This document shows, piece by piece, positions 1-12,725 of a stretch of DNA of 64,000 nt; within the stretch, counting starts at the first letter, position 1, and each line of letters opens with the position of its first letter. The translations under genes were made by a program, and so were the position numbers. Under the pieces are notes generated by a model that saw only the letters and a program-made list of their open reading frames with translations, searched no databases and was not told where the DNA came from. The DNA comes from Welwitschia mirabilis (Eukaryota > Gnetophyta > Gnetopsida > Welwitschiales): contig JBOZIK010000001.1 in the NCBI GenBank assembly GCA_051453625.1, positions 109,852,539-109,916,538 on the forward strand, read 5' to 3'.

Positions 1-1124
1 AATTAATTTCTAATGATCCTATTTTGCATATATTCTATGGAAAACTACTATAATTTTTTCTTCATAATTAATTAATTACTAATTTCTAATTACAATGTCT
101 CTTGAAAGCCATAAAAACGTTATAATAACATATAAAATTATTAAAAATTATTAAAATAATATTATAAAGTAATTTAGGTAAATAAGTATGCTCTTGTTAC
201 TAAGTTTAAGTTATATTATTTACATATAATACTTTTTAAGAAAAATACCTTTTTTTTTCCTTTTACCTAACTTTGAATATGTATGCTTATAAGGATTCCC
301 ACCTTAGTTTTTTAAGTAACTTGAATAGTTCTTGATTTATCATTTATTTTTTTGACTTATGATATAGTTATATGAGTCTTACATAAATAATTATATATTA
401 ATAACTCATCTTTGAGCTATATTTCCTTTTGTTTATCTCCATTCAATATAAGCATGATAAATTATCATATGAGTATGGAAGAATGCTTTGAGGATTATCA
501 TAGCTCTAGTATGAAATTAGTTTTTTCTTAAGTATATCTTTAAGATTTAATTTAATGAATTTTGAATATAATTATTATCATCATGAAAAATAAGAATATT
601 TCATCTATTTAGATTTTGATTACTATAATTCTAAACATAAAGATATTCTAGTATGTTTGTTTCTCTTTTGTATGATTGTTTTTATAAAATAAATTCATTG
701 ATGTATGGAATTATTATAAATAGATAAATAATCCATTAAATATCCACATCATATAGAATTTTATTCATGCATTTATATGGTGTATTTATTAAATCAAAAA
801 AAATCAAAATAATTCTAATAATGATTATCCTTGTACTTGAGTTTCATCTACAAGGTGGGTTGCATTTCATTTTTTTTATAATGCCCTTATGTAAGTGGAT
901 TTGATCATCACTCACCTATACTACCCATGTATAAACTTACTTTGACTTAATCTACTAAGCCCTTATCATAAATAGATGTTACACCATCCAAAGATGTTTT
1001 AAGAAAGTGGGGGTTACTTGTAAGCATCCAACCATCTCATGTATCATTTGTTATGTGTATTGGAGATATATCAAGATGAAGTATAAGCCTATGAAGTTGA
1101 GCCTAGTCATATTTGTATAGTTTA
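1..1124. other. AT-rich sequence, nothing recognised
   Basis: No open frame of note, no RNA gene and no recognisable transposon domain. It does not match the L, M or U modules found elsewhere in the window, so it is either older repeat debris or another insertion. The L module begins at its right edge. Confidence 0.5.
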
Positions 1125-1974
1125 AAACACTCAAATTTTTTCCTTAGAAATCAATATTTTAAAGGAATTTAGATATGACTACTTAAAGATTATTAAATAA
1201 TAACGCTATCATAACTAAACAAGAAGTAAAAAGGGAAAATAACTCATTTTTCCTACAACTTGTGGTTCAAAAAAAGTAGGAAAAGTTCCCACAAGCTATG
1301 AGTATAAATAGAAATGGGCAAAAGTAACCACCTCATTAACCACACTAGTAAATGAAAGTATAAGAAGAAGTTAAACTTTATAAGTGCTAATAAAGAGCAT
1401 TGTTGGATTATAAGAATATGGAATTCTTATAAGCATATTCATAAATTATAAGAAAAGAAGATAACAGAGAGCATGAGTAATACCATTTGTAATATATTTT
1501 TGAAGCAAGAAAAAAGTATATAATCTTGACTCTAAGAAAGATGGTATTTCAGAAGTTAAAAATGTTAATCTTATTAGCCTATGTAATCCCTTGTATAATA
1601 GGTTTCTAAAATTGTAGTCTACATAGTAAGAGTCTTCATCTATTTGGTAGTTAGTGAAAATCAATCATGCTCTATTGAAAAGTGCTTTATTTAAATATAT
1701 AAAATCCTTAATCCTAAAATATCATTATTTTCTTAAAACAAAAGATGAGATTAATTTTAAACTAGATATAGAAAAAGCTTCTAGTAAAATGTCATGGAAG
1801 ACTTTAGAAGTCATCCCAAATATAGATGAACATGAAACTTTTCAAAAATATATAAAAAAAGTACATACAAATATATAATTCTTTAAAAAAATTAATTAAT
1901 AGATACTTGGTAAAATAAAAACCCATGACTACCAAAAGATAAGTTAAAAGATAAACATATAAGCTAAACATTGC
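1125..1974. repeat. L module, copy 1 (left part)
   Basis: First of four copies of a low-copy repeat module; the others start near 9,780, 36,456 and 54,980. Shared landmarks in order are a poly-purine-rich stretch with ataactcattttt, the block ctaataaagagcattgttgg near 1,390, and a LINE-RT-like remnant. The copy is cut by a copia element at about 1,975. Comparison with the copy at 38,040-38,400 shows that about 360 bases of L are missing at the insertion point. The 3' end of L resumes at about 5,189. Confidence 0.7.
1601..1880 (+). pseudogene. LINE reverse-transcriptase remnant inside L module
   Basis: About 280 bases with weak coding potential on the plus strand. The frame at 1,750-1,815 reads like the L1-type RT core motif (D-x-E-K-A-x-D-x-x-S-W-K). 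It is preserved better in the sister copy at 37,378-37,650, where DIEKAYDRVSW is legible. Family knowledge: this motif is RT block 3 of plant L1-like LINEs, with the first catalytic aspartate. No other LINE domain is attached, so it is an isolated relic carried along as part of the L module. Confidence 0.5.
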
Positions 1975-2760
1975 TATATGTGATATGTATCATAGAGTGA
2001 AACAGACTCATGTTATTTTTCCCATTAGTTAGAATGAGAGTGCTTCTTCATTTGAAATTATACATGTCGATATTTGAAATCCTTATAATGAACATTCATC
2101 TTGCAGTGCTTATTATTTTCTCACTGTGGTTGATGACTTTACTCGAGCTATTTAGACTTTCTTAATGGTTGAAAAAAGTGAAACTAAAAAACTCATATAG
2201 GACTTTGTTAAAAAGGTTAAAACATAGTTTAATAAGGTTTTAAAGTATATATGCAATGATAATGAGTAGGAATTTCAATCCATACTAATGTTGAGTTTTT
2301 ACAAAGAGAATGGAATCTTGCACCAAAAAACTTGTGTTAACACCCCACAATAAAACAAGTGAGTAGAGAGAAAACATAGGTACATACTTGAGATGGCAAG
2401 AGTGTTACAATCTTAGGGCACTCTTCCAATCAAGTTTTGGGGAGAGTGTGACTTAGTGATGATGTTCTTGATTAATCGCATTTCTACTATTAAGTTATTG
2501 GGAAAATCTCATTATGAAAACTTTTTAGATCACAAACCAATATATGAACAAATTTACATGATTTGGATGTTTATGCTATGCACATTATCACCAAGGGAAA
2601 AAGATAAGTTTGGTCCTAGGAGTCGAAAATGTGTCTTTATTAGTAATCCTCATGGGAAGAAGAGATGATGGGTTTACAAATTCGAAAAGAAAGAATTTAT
2701 CATTTCTCATGATGTGATATTTTATGAAGATGTATTTCCATTCATTGAGATGAAATAGCC
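1975..2760 (+). pseudogene. copia integrase remnant
   Basis: The frame near 2,060-2,215 reads as an integrase core: HVDIW, then YFLTVVDDFTRA followed by TFLM, the typical start of the rve domain with its first catalytic aspartate. From 2,456 to 2,760 an open frame reads through the integrase C-terminal region, with the copia-typical R-x-R-K-C-V-F-I pattern near 2,620-2,640 and a following DVIFYED block. The zinc-binding N-terminal part is mostly gone. The central region, including the expected second and third acidic residues, is frame-broken. Confidence 0.8.
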
Positions 2761-3419
2761 AGATACGATTGAGGAGAGAGATGTGACCTCTCCATGGACT
2801 TAGATGGGTGATGATGATGATACATTACCTAGGCTTGTGAATGTTGAACAGACAATTATGCAAGAAGAAAGTGGAAACATCAATTCAATACAAAAAAAAA
2901 ATGATTTGTAAAGGTTACAAAGAGTGTTGCAGAAACCAGCTTGCCTAGAGGACTTCATTGTATACATGGCACAAGTGAAATGTATAAGTAAGGAGAAGAC
3001 CCAGTTTTTTAGGAATTTGAATAGTGTAGGTAAGTAGTAGAATAATTCAGATACTAGATAAGATGTTTCAGACAATCGACATAGTGTAGCCAACTGGCAA
3101 CTTATTAGAGATAACTAGAAATTGAAAAGGCTTTCTAGGCACCATTGACAAAGTTAAATAGATGAAAAATTGGATCTGTTGATTGACAAATTCAGATAGA
3201 ATCATCAGTTGTAATTGATTATACAACCATTTTAAGATCACATGGCAAAGGTACGAATTTTACCTTTATGACCCTATGCCATAAAAGGTCTACAAGTATG
3301 CCTTATTACATTATAGATTATGTTTCATATGATAAATTATATAATCTACATAAAGTGTTGTTGTCCATTATAAGTAAATATGTAGAACCTAGATGCTTTT
3401 CTAAAGCAGTTTAGGATCT

Positions 3420-4260
3420 AAGTTGGTGAGATGTCATGGCCAAAGAGATCAAGGCCCTATAATCCAACAACACTTGGATGATAGAGGAGGCTCCGAGATC
3501 AAAGAAATTCATCAATTGCAAATGGGTTTACAAGGTCAAATATAATACAGATGGATCAGTTGAGCATTATATAGGTTGGCTCATGGTGAAAGGATTTATC
3601 CAGGTGGAGGGACTAGATTCCCATAAAACCTTTGCTTTACTTGAAAAATTAGTTAGTGTTAGATGCTTTCTCACTATGGCGATAGTTAGGGAATGGAAAC
3701 TACATTAGATGAATGTCTACAATGCCTTTTTGAATGGAGATTTAGAAGATAAAGTCTTCATGAAACTACCTCTAAGATATGATACAAAATAAAGAAATAA
3801 GGTTTATAGGCTTTGTAAGTCACTATATGACCTCTAGCAGGCATTGAGGAATTGGTTTGAGAAGCTCTCCTTCATACTTGTCAATTTCAGTTTTGTTCAG
3901 TTACATGCCAATTATTCTTTATTTACATATAAGTATAATAATGTCTTAATGAGTCTATTGATGTACGTCAATGATCCTATATTGGCAGGGCATGACACAA
4001 ATGCATGGAAGAGGTTTAAGATGTACTTAAACTAGTGTTTTCTCATCAAAGATCTAGGCTCGTTGAAATATTTCCTGGATATTAAAATGGCTTGTGGAAG
4101 CCAAGGCTTGTTTCTTTATCAATGGAAGTACATCTTAAACATCCTTGAAGAGAGTGGCATGCTTGGAGCAAAACCAACAAACTTTATAATGGAACAACAT
4201 CACAAACTAGCATTGATAATAAGTGAAGATGTGACTAATCTAGGAATGTACTGAACGCTA
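3420..4260 (+). pseudogene. copia reverse transcriptase remnant
   Basis: Open pieces at 3,478-3,708, 3,844-4,035 and 4,063-4,254 together span the RVT_2 domain. Recognisable blocks are NCKWVYKVKYNTDGSVE (RT start), KGFIQVEGLD, MNVYNAFLNGDL, then LLMYVNDPILAG, where the catalytic YVDD has become YVND. After these come SLKYFLDIK and SQKYI-like blocks. The active-site D-to-N change and at least two stops make it non-functional. RNase H follows directly. Confidence 0.9.
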
Positions 4261-4329
4261 ATAAGATGACTCATCTATCTTACTATTACATGACTGGAAT
4301 TATGTTACTTTGTAAACATAATTTTCCAA

Positions 4330-4905
4330 TTTATGCATAATTCTAAGAAAGAATATCTAGATGCAGTGTATCGGGTGCTATGATATTTGAGAAAAAATAC
4401 TAGTTAAGGCCTTTTATTAAAGGCAGATAGTGATTTTTAACTATGCATGTGTTGTGATTCTGATTAGGCAAGTTGTTCTATTACTAGAAGATCTCTTTCC
4501 GGATATTATAATTTACTTGGTTCTTTGGGTATTTCATGGAAAATGAAGAAATAAGACATTGTCTCTCATTCCTTGGCTGAAGCTGAATGCAGAGCCATGA
4601 TGACAACCACTAGTAAGCTTATGTAGTTGAAGGCATTTTTGAGAGATTTAGGAGTTGAAAATTTGGATTTGATGTTACTTTTCTATGACAACCAAGTGAC
4701 ACTACACATTACAGATAACCTAGTATTCCATAAGAGAACCAAGCCTATTGAAATAGATTGCCATTTTATCTGAGATCACTTGTGAGTAGGTAACATTATC
4801 ATGACTTATATGAGCTCGAAGGAGCAACTAGCTGATATCTTCATGAAGGCATTAGGACATCAACAATTCCGGTATCTACTTAGAAAGATGGGCATTTGAT
4901 ATCTT
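4330..4905 (+). pseudogene. copia RNase H remnant
   Basis: Frame-readable blocks are SRRSLSGY-like at about 4,480, ISWKMKK near 4,535, SLAEAECRAM near 4,570 and a LADIFMKAL-like end near 4,830. This is the usual C-terminal RNase H order of a copia polyprotein. Stops are present at consensus W (about 4,466) and Q (about 4,551). The frame ends just before the polypurine tract and LTR. Confidence 0.85.
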
Positions 4906-4925
4906 CATGGCTAACTTGAGGGACA

Positions 4926-5172
4926 TGTTGAAATATAGAAAGTAGATAATGATCAAAAGTAAATAGTTTAAGGTAGTTATGATTAGTAATAAGTTCTAGA
5001 GGAAATTAAGGAAGTTATGGTTAGTTTTTTGGGAGTGATACTCTTGTAGACATGTATAAAGATGACATGTATCTTGTATAATTTTTTGTATCATAATAGA
5101 AAAAATTCTTTCTCCATCTCTTTGTTAACTCTCAGTTACCATCACTCCAGGAATTGATTCTAGTTCTTTCAA
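4926..5172 (+). mobile_element. 3' LTR of the truncated copia
   Basis: Starts TGTTGAAATATAG right after the polypurine-like cttgagggaca, as expected for a copia 3' LTR. The best 3' end is the CA of gttctttca at 5,172, about 247 bases in total. The right border is less certain than the left because no second LTR is present for comparison. The host L sequence resumes at about 5,189, recognised by its match to 39,720-39,770. Confidence 0.7.
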
Positions 5173-5188
5173 TGCCATGATATTTTGG

Positions 5189-6950
5189 TTTTCTACAACT
5201 GCAAATAATACTCATAATCGAAATCATAATAATGGTATAAATTGTCATCCATTAATTCCCACATTGCCTATTTTGTATTCATTTATCTTATTTTTGAGAA
5301 AGAATATGGATTATAAAGTTCTAATGCACTCTGAAATCCTTCTTAAAACTTTGATTTTCTGTGTCATAGGTTTTGTGGATTGAAAAGGATTTCTCAACTG
5401 ATTTTTCTTTAGTTTTATCATAGATTGAACTTACTATTTTATCATTTTCAAAAGGTTTTCTAAAACTTTTTTGAGATATTATTAGGTTCTCATCTTCTCC
5501 AGATCTTAAGAAACTGTAATTCTTAGTTTAAAACATAGTTAAACAGAGCTTAAAAACATAATTCTTAGCTATATTCCTATCTTCTTCAAATGTCTTTTAA
5601 AACATACCAATATAGATATGTTAAAAGATTTTGGTATAGAGATTTTAATTTCAAAATCCTAAATCATCAAGTTTGAGGGTATTATTTTGAATTTAAAATT
5701 CTATTAGACAATTGACAACTCTCAGTTTCAAGGTTTTCTTACCTCTTCTCTACCCTCTAAACCAAAAATCTTACTTCTATTTTCTTATAATATAAGCTTC
5801 ACCAATCTTCTAATAATGGGTTCAATTACTCATCTTTCCCAACTATGAGTTTGACTTCCCCAGTAGCCCTAATGTTTTTTATGTCCTTCTACCTAATTAG
5901 TGTTCTTTCATAACATCATCAAACATGATAACTTTATTGATGTTCCTACATCTTAAGAACTAAAGCAGTGAGATATTGTAATAAAAAATTCACCTATTTT
6001 CAAACTAGAAAAGAAGAAGAGCCAAGTTACTATCTCCTTACTATCATGGTATTTGCAAATATCAAAATTTTCTCAAATACCTTCAGATGTAAGTAATAAG
6101 GTTGTATATTATAAGTGAGTGCATTATGGTAATTTCAATATTTACTTGAAAGACCATAGTAAACCGTAAAGTTTAGCAGGTAAATCTTGAAACTTCCTAG
6201 ATGAAAGCCATAAGGTGCTCATGATGATTCAAGTGCTATAATCACTAAAACCCTTATGATTATCACACTATAACTGGGTGCCAGTTAAATATATAGCATT
6301 ATTGTCTAGATTAGACATAGGAATGATAATGGACAATATAATAACTTGTTTTCTTATTAATAACTAGTATTATTTTTAGGATTCATTCATTATTGGATAG
6401 ATTTTAAATTCCTCGATTTACTATTTTTTTTAATTTTAATTTTTATTTAATTTAAATTCATGTAGAAGAAGCAAGTTCTTACAACTACTTATTATGTGCT
6501 AAGGTAAGATCTTCCACCTATTCTTATGTTCTTGCTATTGATTTATCTAGTTTGTACCTCTCTTTTCTATGTTTATTTGATTTGAATACCTTTAATAATT
6601 TTTTCTTGCTATTAACTATTTCAATTTTAGATAAATCCACTGCATGAAAATATAAAATCCATATTTTTGTATGAATGTTCCTGGTTTTAATTAAAGGTTT
6701 TATACCTTGAGAATTAATTGACTAAGACTATGCTTATGGATGTAGGTGCTTCTAGATGTTTATATTAATACTATAAACATGAAAGGATTCATGTTAAGAA
6801 AAGTAGCTTTCATCTGTAACTTGTCTATGGACTTGGTTTAGTTCACATACTTAAATATATCTACATTTTATTTATAAACAAATATTTCAATTTTAAATCC
6901 CATTCTCACAAAAAACAATGGTCATTTTTTTTTATTGGTTCTCATGCATA
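5189..6950. repeat. M module, copy 1
   Basis: Diverged copy of a module also found at 11,600-19,945 (split by copia), 47,382-49,600, 56,780-63,150 (split by copia) and, partly, at 63,160-63,780. Landmarks in order are ggattataaagttctaatgc, ttgaacttactattttatc, gagcttaaaaacataatt (the site where copia sits in two other copies), tgatgttcctacatc and the exon/intron-like block at 6,460-6,630. It offers the uninterrupted empty site for the minus-strand copia family at about 5,550. No long open frame. Confidence 0.7.
6460..6630 (+). other. exon/intron-like block in M, copy 1
   Basis: A 44-base block (6,460-6,503) followed by AAG|GTAAGA, a 127-base AT-rich interval and the acceptor-like tcaattttag ending at 6,630. 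The same arrangement with an interval of 127-129 bases occurs in all four fuller M modules. In this copy the potential ATG is followed at once by TAG, so it cannot encode the short peptide readable in the sisters. Confidence 0.35.
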
Positions 6951-9780
6951 AGTGAATCTAGATATGATGAAAACACATAAAGAATTGATGGACTAGAATA
7001 ACTAATTGAAAAAATAGGATAACTATATAAAATTTAAATTCTTTAGTAAAAGTATATCCTATGCAGTTGTAAACGGTTAAGATGGCATGATCCTTGCATG
7101 AACAAAGCTTTAGCTACTGCACATGTACAAAAACGAAAGCTAAAATTAACAAGAGTTAAGTACTCTCATTATGGCACACATCCAACTCTTTATGAAAACA
7201 TTATGAGTAAGTTTATTCTCATGCAAGTACAAAGTAAGTCAATTTAAGAGGGCAAATGGTTGTGTTATAGCAATACATTGCGAGAGTGATGGCCATATGG
7301 AATTGTACGAAGTGTGATTCATTCATATTATGAGGTCTTAATTTAGTGAAATATGAATTTGTAAAGTTGCATGAAAATTAAGTTCAATTCAATAAAACAT
7401 TGATGATTTTCTTCATTTTGGTGTTGCTCAGTTTCATAGTACCTAATGGATGTTATCTTTCATTACCAAAATAAGGTCAAAGTTCTTTGTTTTACTGAAT
7501 TTATATTCATAATTTTCTCTTAAGTTTTCCATTGATTTGATACAATGATAAAAGCTTTATGTATTATAGACTTAAGGATATACCCTATTTGATCTTTTTG
7601 AATATGTTGTGCTTTAGATATGCATTTTTCTTATCATAGAAGACGTAAATAAAGATAATAATCAATTGAAAACAAAGACCTCCTTTTCTAGTCATATAAA
7701 ATCATGTATTTTTGAGAAGTTTTGGCTAATTAGTTTTATTTTTAAAAGAATTACTATCTTCAAGATATATTCTTTATTTAATAACTCAGGGTGCTTGGTC
7801 TTAAGGGTTGTTTAGGCTCCTAAAGTTCCATGTAAGAATTCTTATTGTAAGATGTGGATTTCTTAGTAACATGGACTATTGTAGCTCATGAATTATTTAG
7901 GTAACTCAAGTATTTTTTTAACTCCAATTTGTGTCCTCCATTCATGAATAATTAATTTTTGGTATTTTATTTTAATGGATTTAACCTACACTCATTCATC
8001 TATGTTATAATGTTAAGGCTTTTTGAATAATTTAGATATCAAATAATGATTTCCTAAGAGGAAAAAGTTGATTCTCACTTATGATGTGATCACAATCCTC
8101 TCTTGTTTAGTTTTTGCTATTTGTGGATATTTTAGTAAATCTTCTTACTATCTTCACTACATTTACTAAAAGCTATTCTAAATACTCTAAAAATTATAAT
8201 ATTATAGTTCATTTTTCCCAAAATATATCTTTCTTACAATATTTAGTGGCATTTATCTTCCTTATTTACTATTTCTTAAAGAGGTTTTCTAATATTCAAC
8301 ATGTCTTATGGGTTTATTATTTACCAGGTTACCTATATAAAAATCAATGTTTTATCAATAATATTTATGAAGAGTAAAAAATAATATTAAAGTTAAATTA
8401 AAATTTAATATTCTACTATATCCATAAAAATAACTATGGATTTGTGGATAAGAGAAATATGTGTGGCATAAACTTAAATTGTTTCAACAATTATAAAAGG
8501 AAAATAATCAAAAATCTTACATAATAGCTAAAAAAGTTAATTTTATTATGGACTTTAGTATTTAATTTGATTATTTCTTATTAGAGAATCTGAACTAGTG
8601 ATTTATGTGCTAAAAATCATAACTTTAAGTTTCTATAAATCGGTTTTTATCTTAGAATATTAAAAAATAAAAATAGGAAATATGGATTATTTTTCATAAT
8701 GTTTTCTTGGATTTAGATAAATTTCATTCACTTATGTCTCCAACTCATCAATGAATATATCAAAAAGAAAAGGAGAAATAGGACAATCTTGGTTGATACC
8801 CATAAATTTGTGAAAGACTTCTATACCTTAAGAATTGTTGTCTTTTAACTGGATACTTACTTATTTGTGGAGGGCCTAAATAATAGAACTTATAGACATT
8901 ATAATGTTAATATTATGTAGTCAATTCCATAGTTTATTACTAATGATATCTTTATAGACCTTAGGAAAAAAATCAACAAAATAAATATATTTTTATTTTC
9001 TATGTTTTATTCTTAAGCTTGATCAATGTCATTTTTAAAAGTGATAAGATGGTCTAACATGGAATTACTTGATTGGAATCTTACTTGAAAGATTAAGGAT
9101 GAAATAAAAAAATTCCTAATTAAGTTACCTAAGTAAGTAGAAGTAGTAACCTAGTTTCTTACTATGCTCACCATCCAAAAGCCTTTTAACCTAGGTCACT
9201 AACAAACAACTATTGCAAGTATGTATTTAAAAGAGAAGACTAGGTTTTATGGTATAAAATAATAAGAGTAAACATAGTAATCCTCACATTAAGAAAGCAT
9301 AACAATATCAAAAGATAAAGACCTTAGAATAATGAAGTACTTGAGATAAGACTAATGAGCCATATTTAAAATATTGCATTTGTTTTTCATAAGACATTGA
9401 TGACATAAGGAAAATTTTTAGTAAATTGAAGAACACTCAAATTTATATTAATCATATTTATTTCATCATAATAAACATCGTACAACCTTTAAATATTTAT
9501 GAGTATTATTATTACTATTAGGATTACGATCTTAAGTTAGCAAATAGGTAGCACATATTGAAAAAAAAGAAGACAAATGTAAAAATAACATGCAAATGCA
9601 CATCAAGCATGAAAACAATGAAAAGATGGGAAAAAAACACCAATATAAATCCTACAAAAATAAAAAGACATCCAAGGAATAAACGTATGAAAAAAAAGGA
9701 CAAATACATAATGGGACATAAGATTAAAAGTGAAGGAAGTCCAAAGCATAAACTTAAGCATAAAGTAAATTTAAGAAGGA
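6950..9780. repeat. U module, copy 1
   Basis: Collinear with 49,600-54,980, apart from a LINE inserted in that copy. A conserved stretch at 7,010-7,250 matches the 80-codon open frame at 49,747-49,989, but here it is frameshifted. The region 8,700-9,480 matches 51,440-51,705 plus 54,050-54,520 and gives the empty site of that LINE near 8,945-8,990. A lysine-rich open frame at 9,558-9,839 is low-complexity and is not called a gene. Confidence 0.65.
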
Positions 9781-11600
9781 TTGCATGTAACTATCATTTT
9801 AAAACGCTGATAAAAAATTTGATTACAAATAGGTTATGAAAAGCTTAAGATATGGTTTTCCTTCTATTATCATTTTACATTAATCCTATTTAAGCAAACT
9901 ACATTTAATGATATCCCTCATTATATAGTATGATTTTATGATTAGATTTTGGTGTAAATGAATGATTCCCTATAATTATATAGGAGATTGGGTGCAAAAA
10001 TGGGATTATCATTTGTAACAATTGATTGACCTTTTGAAATTTATTTTTTTTTTTTTTAAGTGGAGTTTACAAAATCTAAAACACTTAGATTAATAATATC
10101 TAAATAAGAATATTGTAATTATAACAGAGATATAGAATTTAAAAAAATTGTTAAAAACATACTAGATTTATTAAGCAAAGTTACATTAGTTGTAGGAAGA
10201 TAATAACACTCAAATTGTTCCTTTGGAATGGCTCCTTTAAAGGAAGTTAGATATGAATACTAATATTATCATAACTAAAGAAGAAGAAGTAAAAATGGAA
10301 AACAACTCATTTTTTTCTACAAGTTGTGATTTAACAAAAGTAGGTAAAGTTCCCACAAGATACAAGTACAAATAGAAATGGACAAAAGTGACAACCTCAT
10401 TAACCACACTAGTAAATGAAGGTATAAGTAAAATTTAAACTCTATAAGGGCTAATAAAGAGCATTATTGGATTATAAGAATATGAAATTCTTATAAGCAT
10501 ATTCACATATTATAAGGGAAGGAAATAATATAAAGCATGAGTAAAACCTTTTGTAATGGATTTCTAAAGAAAGAAACATGTATATAATCTTGACTCTTAA
10601 GAAAGATAGTATTCTATAAGTTAAAAATTTTAAGATTATTAACCTATGTAATACCTTGTATAATGAAGTTTTAAAAATTGGAGTCTCCATAGTGAGACTC
10701 TTGATCTATTTGGTAGTTAGAAAAAATCAATCGTACTCTATTGAAGAGTGCTTTATTTAAAGCTAGAAAATCTTCAATTCTAATACCTCATAGTTGTTTA
10801 AAAACAAAATATGAAATAATGATTTTTAATTTAGATATAAAAAACATCTTATGATACAATGTCATGGAAGGCTTAGAATTCATCATAAGCATAGATGATC
10901 ATGGAACTTTTAAAAACTGTGCAAAGAAAGTACATGCTAATATGTAATTTTTTTTAAAAGAGATTAATTAATGGTATGCCATGCCATATTTGTAGTCTCA
11001 CTATATTTCTTTGTAAAATAAAAATCCATGGATAACAAAAGATAAGTTAAACTAAAAATAGTATTATAAGGCTAAAGATATAATCTTTTTAAAAAAAGGA
11101 CTTACAAAACCAATATTTTGAAATTAGATGCTTTAATAAAATACTGTGAAAAAAGATTGCTAATTATCTTTATTTACTTAACTAAATATGTTGAGCTCTA
11201 CTTGTCTTGGATTTACTAAGAAAAAGCCAATTAAACGATGGTAGAGTGGTTAACCACACTTCTAAAAATATCTAAACAAGGACATCATGATCCCATACAT
11301 TAATAAATTTGATAAATGAAGCAGAAATAGTCATGGTGATGACACTCATCAAGTTGAGCAACAATGTTTAGAGAAGTAAGGATACCCTTATCACAAAATA
11401 GAAATTGATAAAAAGGGGAGAGAAATCAATGCTTAATTTAATTTCCATTGCAAAGGATAATTAGAATTAAAATTATAACAATAATATTAATTACCATTCA
11501 TCATGTTCCACCATGCTAGTTTACTATTCATGGAGCAACATTCAGACTGGGGATCAACTTTACTTTTTTTGGTGATAATGATAAAAACTATCATTTGTTT
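9780..11600. repeat. L module, copy 2
   Basis: Starts at ggattgcatgtaactatc and is collinear with 36,470-38,540 and 54,980-56,780. It contains the ctaataaagagcatt landmark at about 10,450 and a LINE-RT remnant at 10,665-10,948 that is less readable than the copies at 1,601 and 37,371. It ends after the block gttccaccatgctag near 11,510 and the following agactggggatcaac. A poly-T/A tract lies at about 10,045. Confidence 0.7.
10665..10948 (+). pseudogene. LINE-RT remnant in L copy 2
   Basis: Homologous to 1,601-1,880 and 37,371-37,651 by position and wording (agtctccatagtgagactc, gtcatggaaggcttag). The RT block is broken by indels around 10,840-10,860, so coding is no longer visible. It is identified only through its better-preserved relatives. 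Confidence 0.4.
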
Positions 11601-11868
11601 TATTTTTGTAAAAGAATTTGGATTATGAGGTATTAATATGCTTAGAAATGCTTCTTAAAACTTTGTTTTTCTATGTCTTATCTTTTGTGGAATGACAAAT
11701 ATTTCTTAGCTAGTTTCCCTTAATTTTGGCATATATTGAACTCACTTTCTCATCATTTTCAAAAGGTGTTTTGAAAATCTTTTGAAAGATCATTAGGTTT
11801 TCGTCTTTTCCAGATCCTGAGAAACCCTAATTCTTGGTTTAAAACATAGTTATATAAAGCTTAAACAA

Positions 11869-11923
11869 TGTTAAAAATATTTTGTCTGAATGAGAAAACT
11901 CATACTTTCATTAAGAAAATATT

Positions 11924-11959
<36 letters not shown>

Positions 11960-12148
11960 ACTTAAACATATCTTATCAAGCCTAAATATATTCTAAAATC
12001 CCTGAAATAATTCTGTACAAAGGGGAATCCATGATTCTGTTACCCAGAATTATGGTGCATCACTGAATATTTGTTGACAGTAGAAAATAAAGAATTACTA
12101 AGAGATTTGTTACTTCTAAAAATATAGATACCCATAGATTTTGTAACA
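11869..12148 (-). mobile_element. 3' LTR of the minus-strand copia
   Basis: 280 bases, TGTTA..TAACA ends, with a (TA)n microsatellite at about 11,938-11,959 that makes it longer than its partner. Immediately to its right (plus strand) lies attactcaagctgg, which on the minus strand reads as a cttgagtaat-type polypurine tract. That tract is better preserved in the sister element at 57,324-57,340 (cttgagtgaggc). Confidence 0.9.
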
Positions 12149-12159
12149 ACATTACTCAA

Positions 12160-12725
12160 GCTGGTGTAAGCTTGGACTCCACCATGCTTACCTATAATGC
12201 TATGGCTATTTGTCATCATATTTTGTGCTTCCCTCAAGTTGGTAGAGGATGAATCCTAATATAGGCTAAAAGTGAATTAAATGTTTCTGTACTAAGTCCC
12301 TTTATCAATAAGTGAGTGTGTTGTTTGTGTAAAGGAATAAAGTTGAGAGATGAGAGCTTTCTTTGAACATGCTCTATGATAAATGACAATCAAGCTTAAG
12401 ATGTTTTATTCATTCATGAAATACTAGATTTGATTTAATGTGCATATCTGATCTATTATCATAGAATATAGAAATAGATTGTGTAATAGAGAAAGATAAA
12501 TCTTTTAGAATATTATGTATCCATATCAATTCTATAGTTGTCAGCGTCATTACTCAATATTCAGCTTCAAATGATGGTCGAGATACCATTTGTTGCTTCT
12601 TATATTTGTAGCTAATAGCATCATTCCCTAGAAGAATAAGCATTCCTGAAACTAAGCACCTAAAAGTTGGACAACGAGCCTAATCTGAATCACAGTGTGC
12701 CTTGAAGTTAACTGAATTTATGTTC
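12160..12725 (-). pseudogene. copia RNase H remnant
   Basis: Minus-strand continuation after the gap at 12,726. It reads in broken frames through A-E-Y-R-x-M-like and L-A-D-L-x-T-K blocks near 12,300-12,340 and ends just before the polypurine tract. It aligns base by base with 57,340-57,890 in the sister copy. The 656-N gap replaces what is only about 46 bases in that copy. Confidence 0.75.

Larger units (their letters stand above)
1975..5172 (+). mobile_element. Ty1/copia retrotransposon, 5'-truncated (integrase to 3' LTR)
   Basis: Plus-strand copia polyprotein debris in canonical order: integrase core, integrase C-terminal region, reverse transcriptase, RNase H, polypurine tract, 3' LTR. 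Gag, protease and the 5' LTR are absent, since the left junction with the L module is at about 1,975. All domains carry stops and frameshifts, so it is non-autonomous and dead. Several stops sit at consensus W, Q or R positions: 2,153-2,155 (W in the integrase), 3,706-3,708 (Q in the RT) and 4,771-4,773 (R in RNase H). This indicates C-to-T decay. Confidence 0.9.

Noticed and set aside
9558-9839. 93-codon lysine-rich open frame
   Set aside because: Low-complexity AT-rich coding of K/N/I. The partner region at 54,660-54,866 is open only in part and the residues differ. Nothing supports selection.
11938-11959. (TA)n run as a possible regulatory or fragile site
   Set aside because: It is a microsatellite inside an LTR, with a shorter version in the sister LTR.
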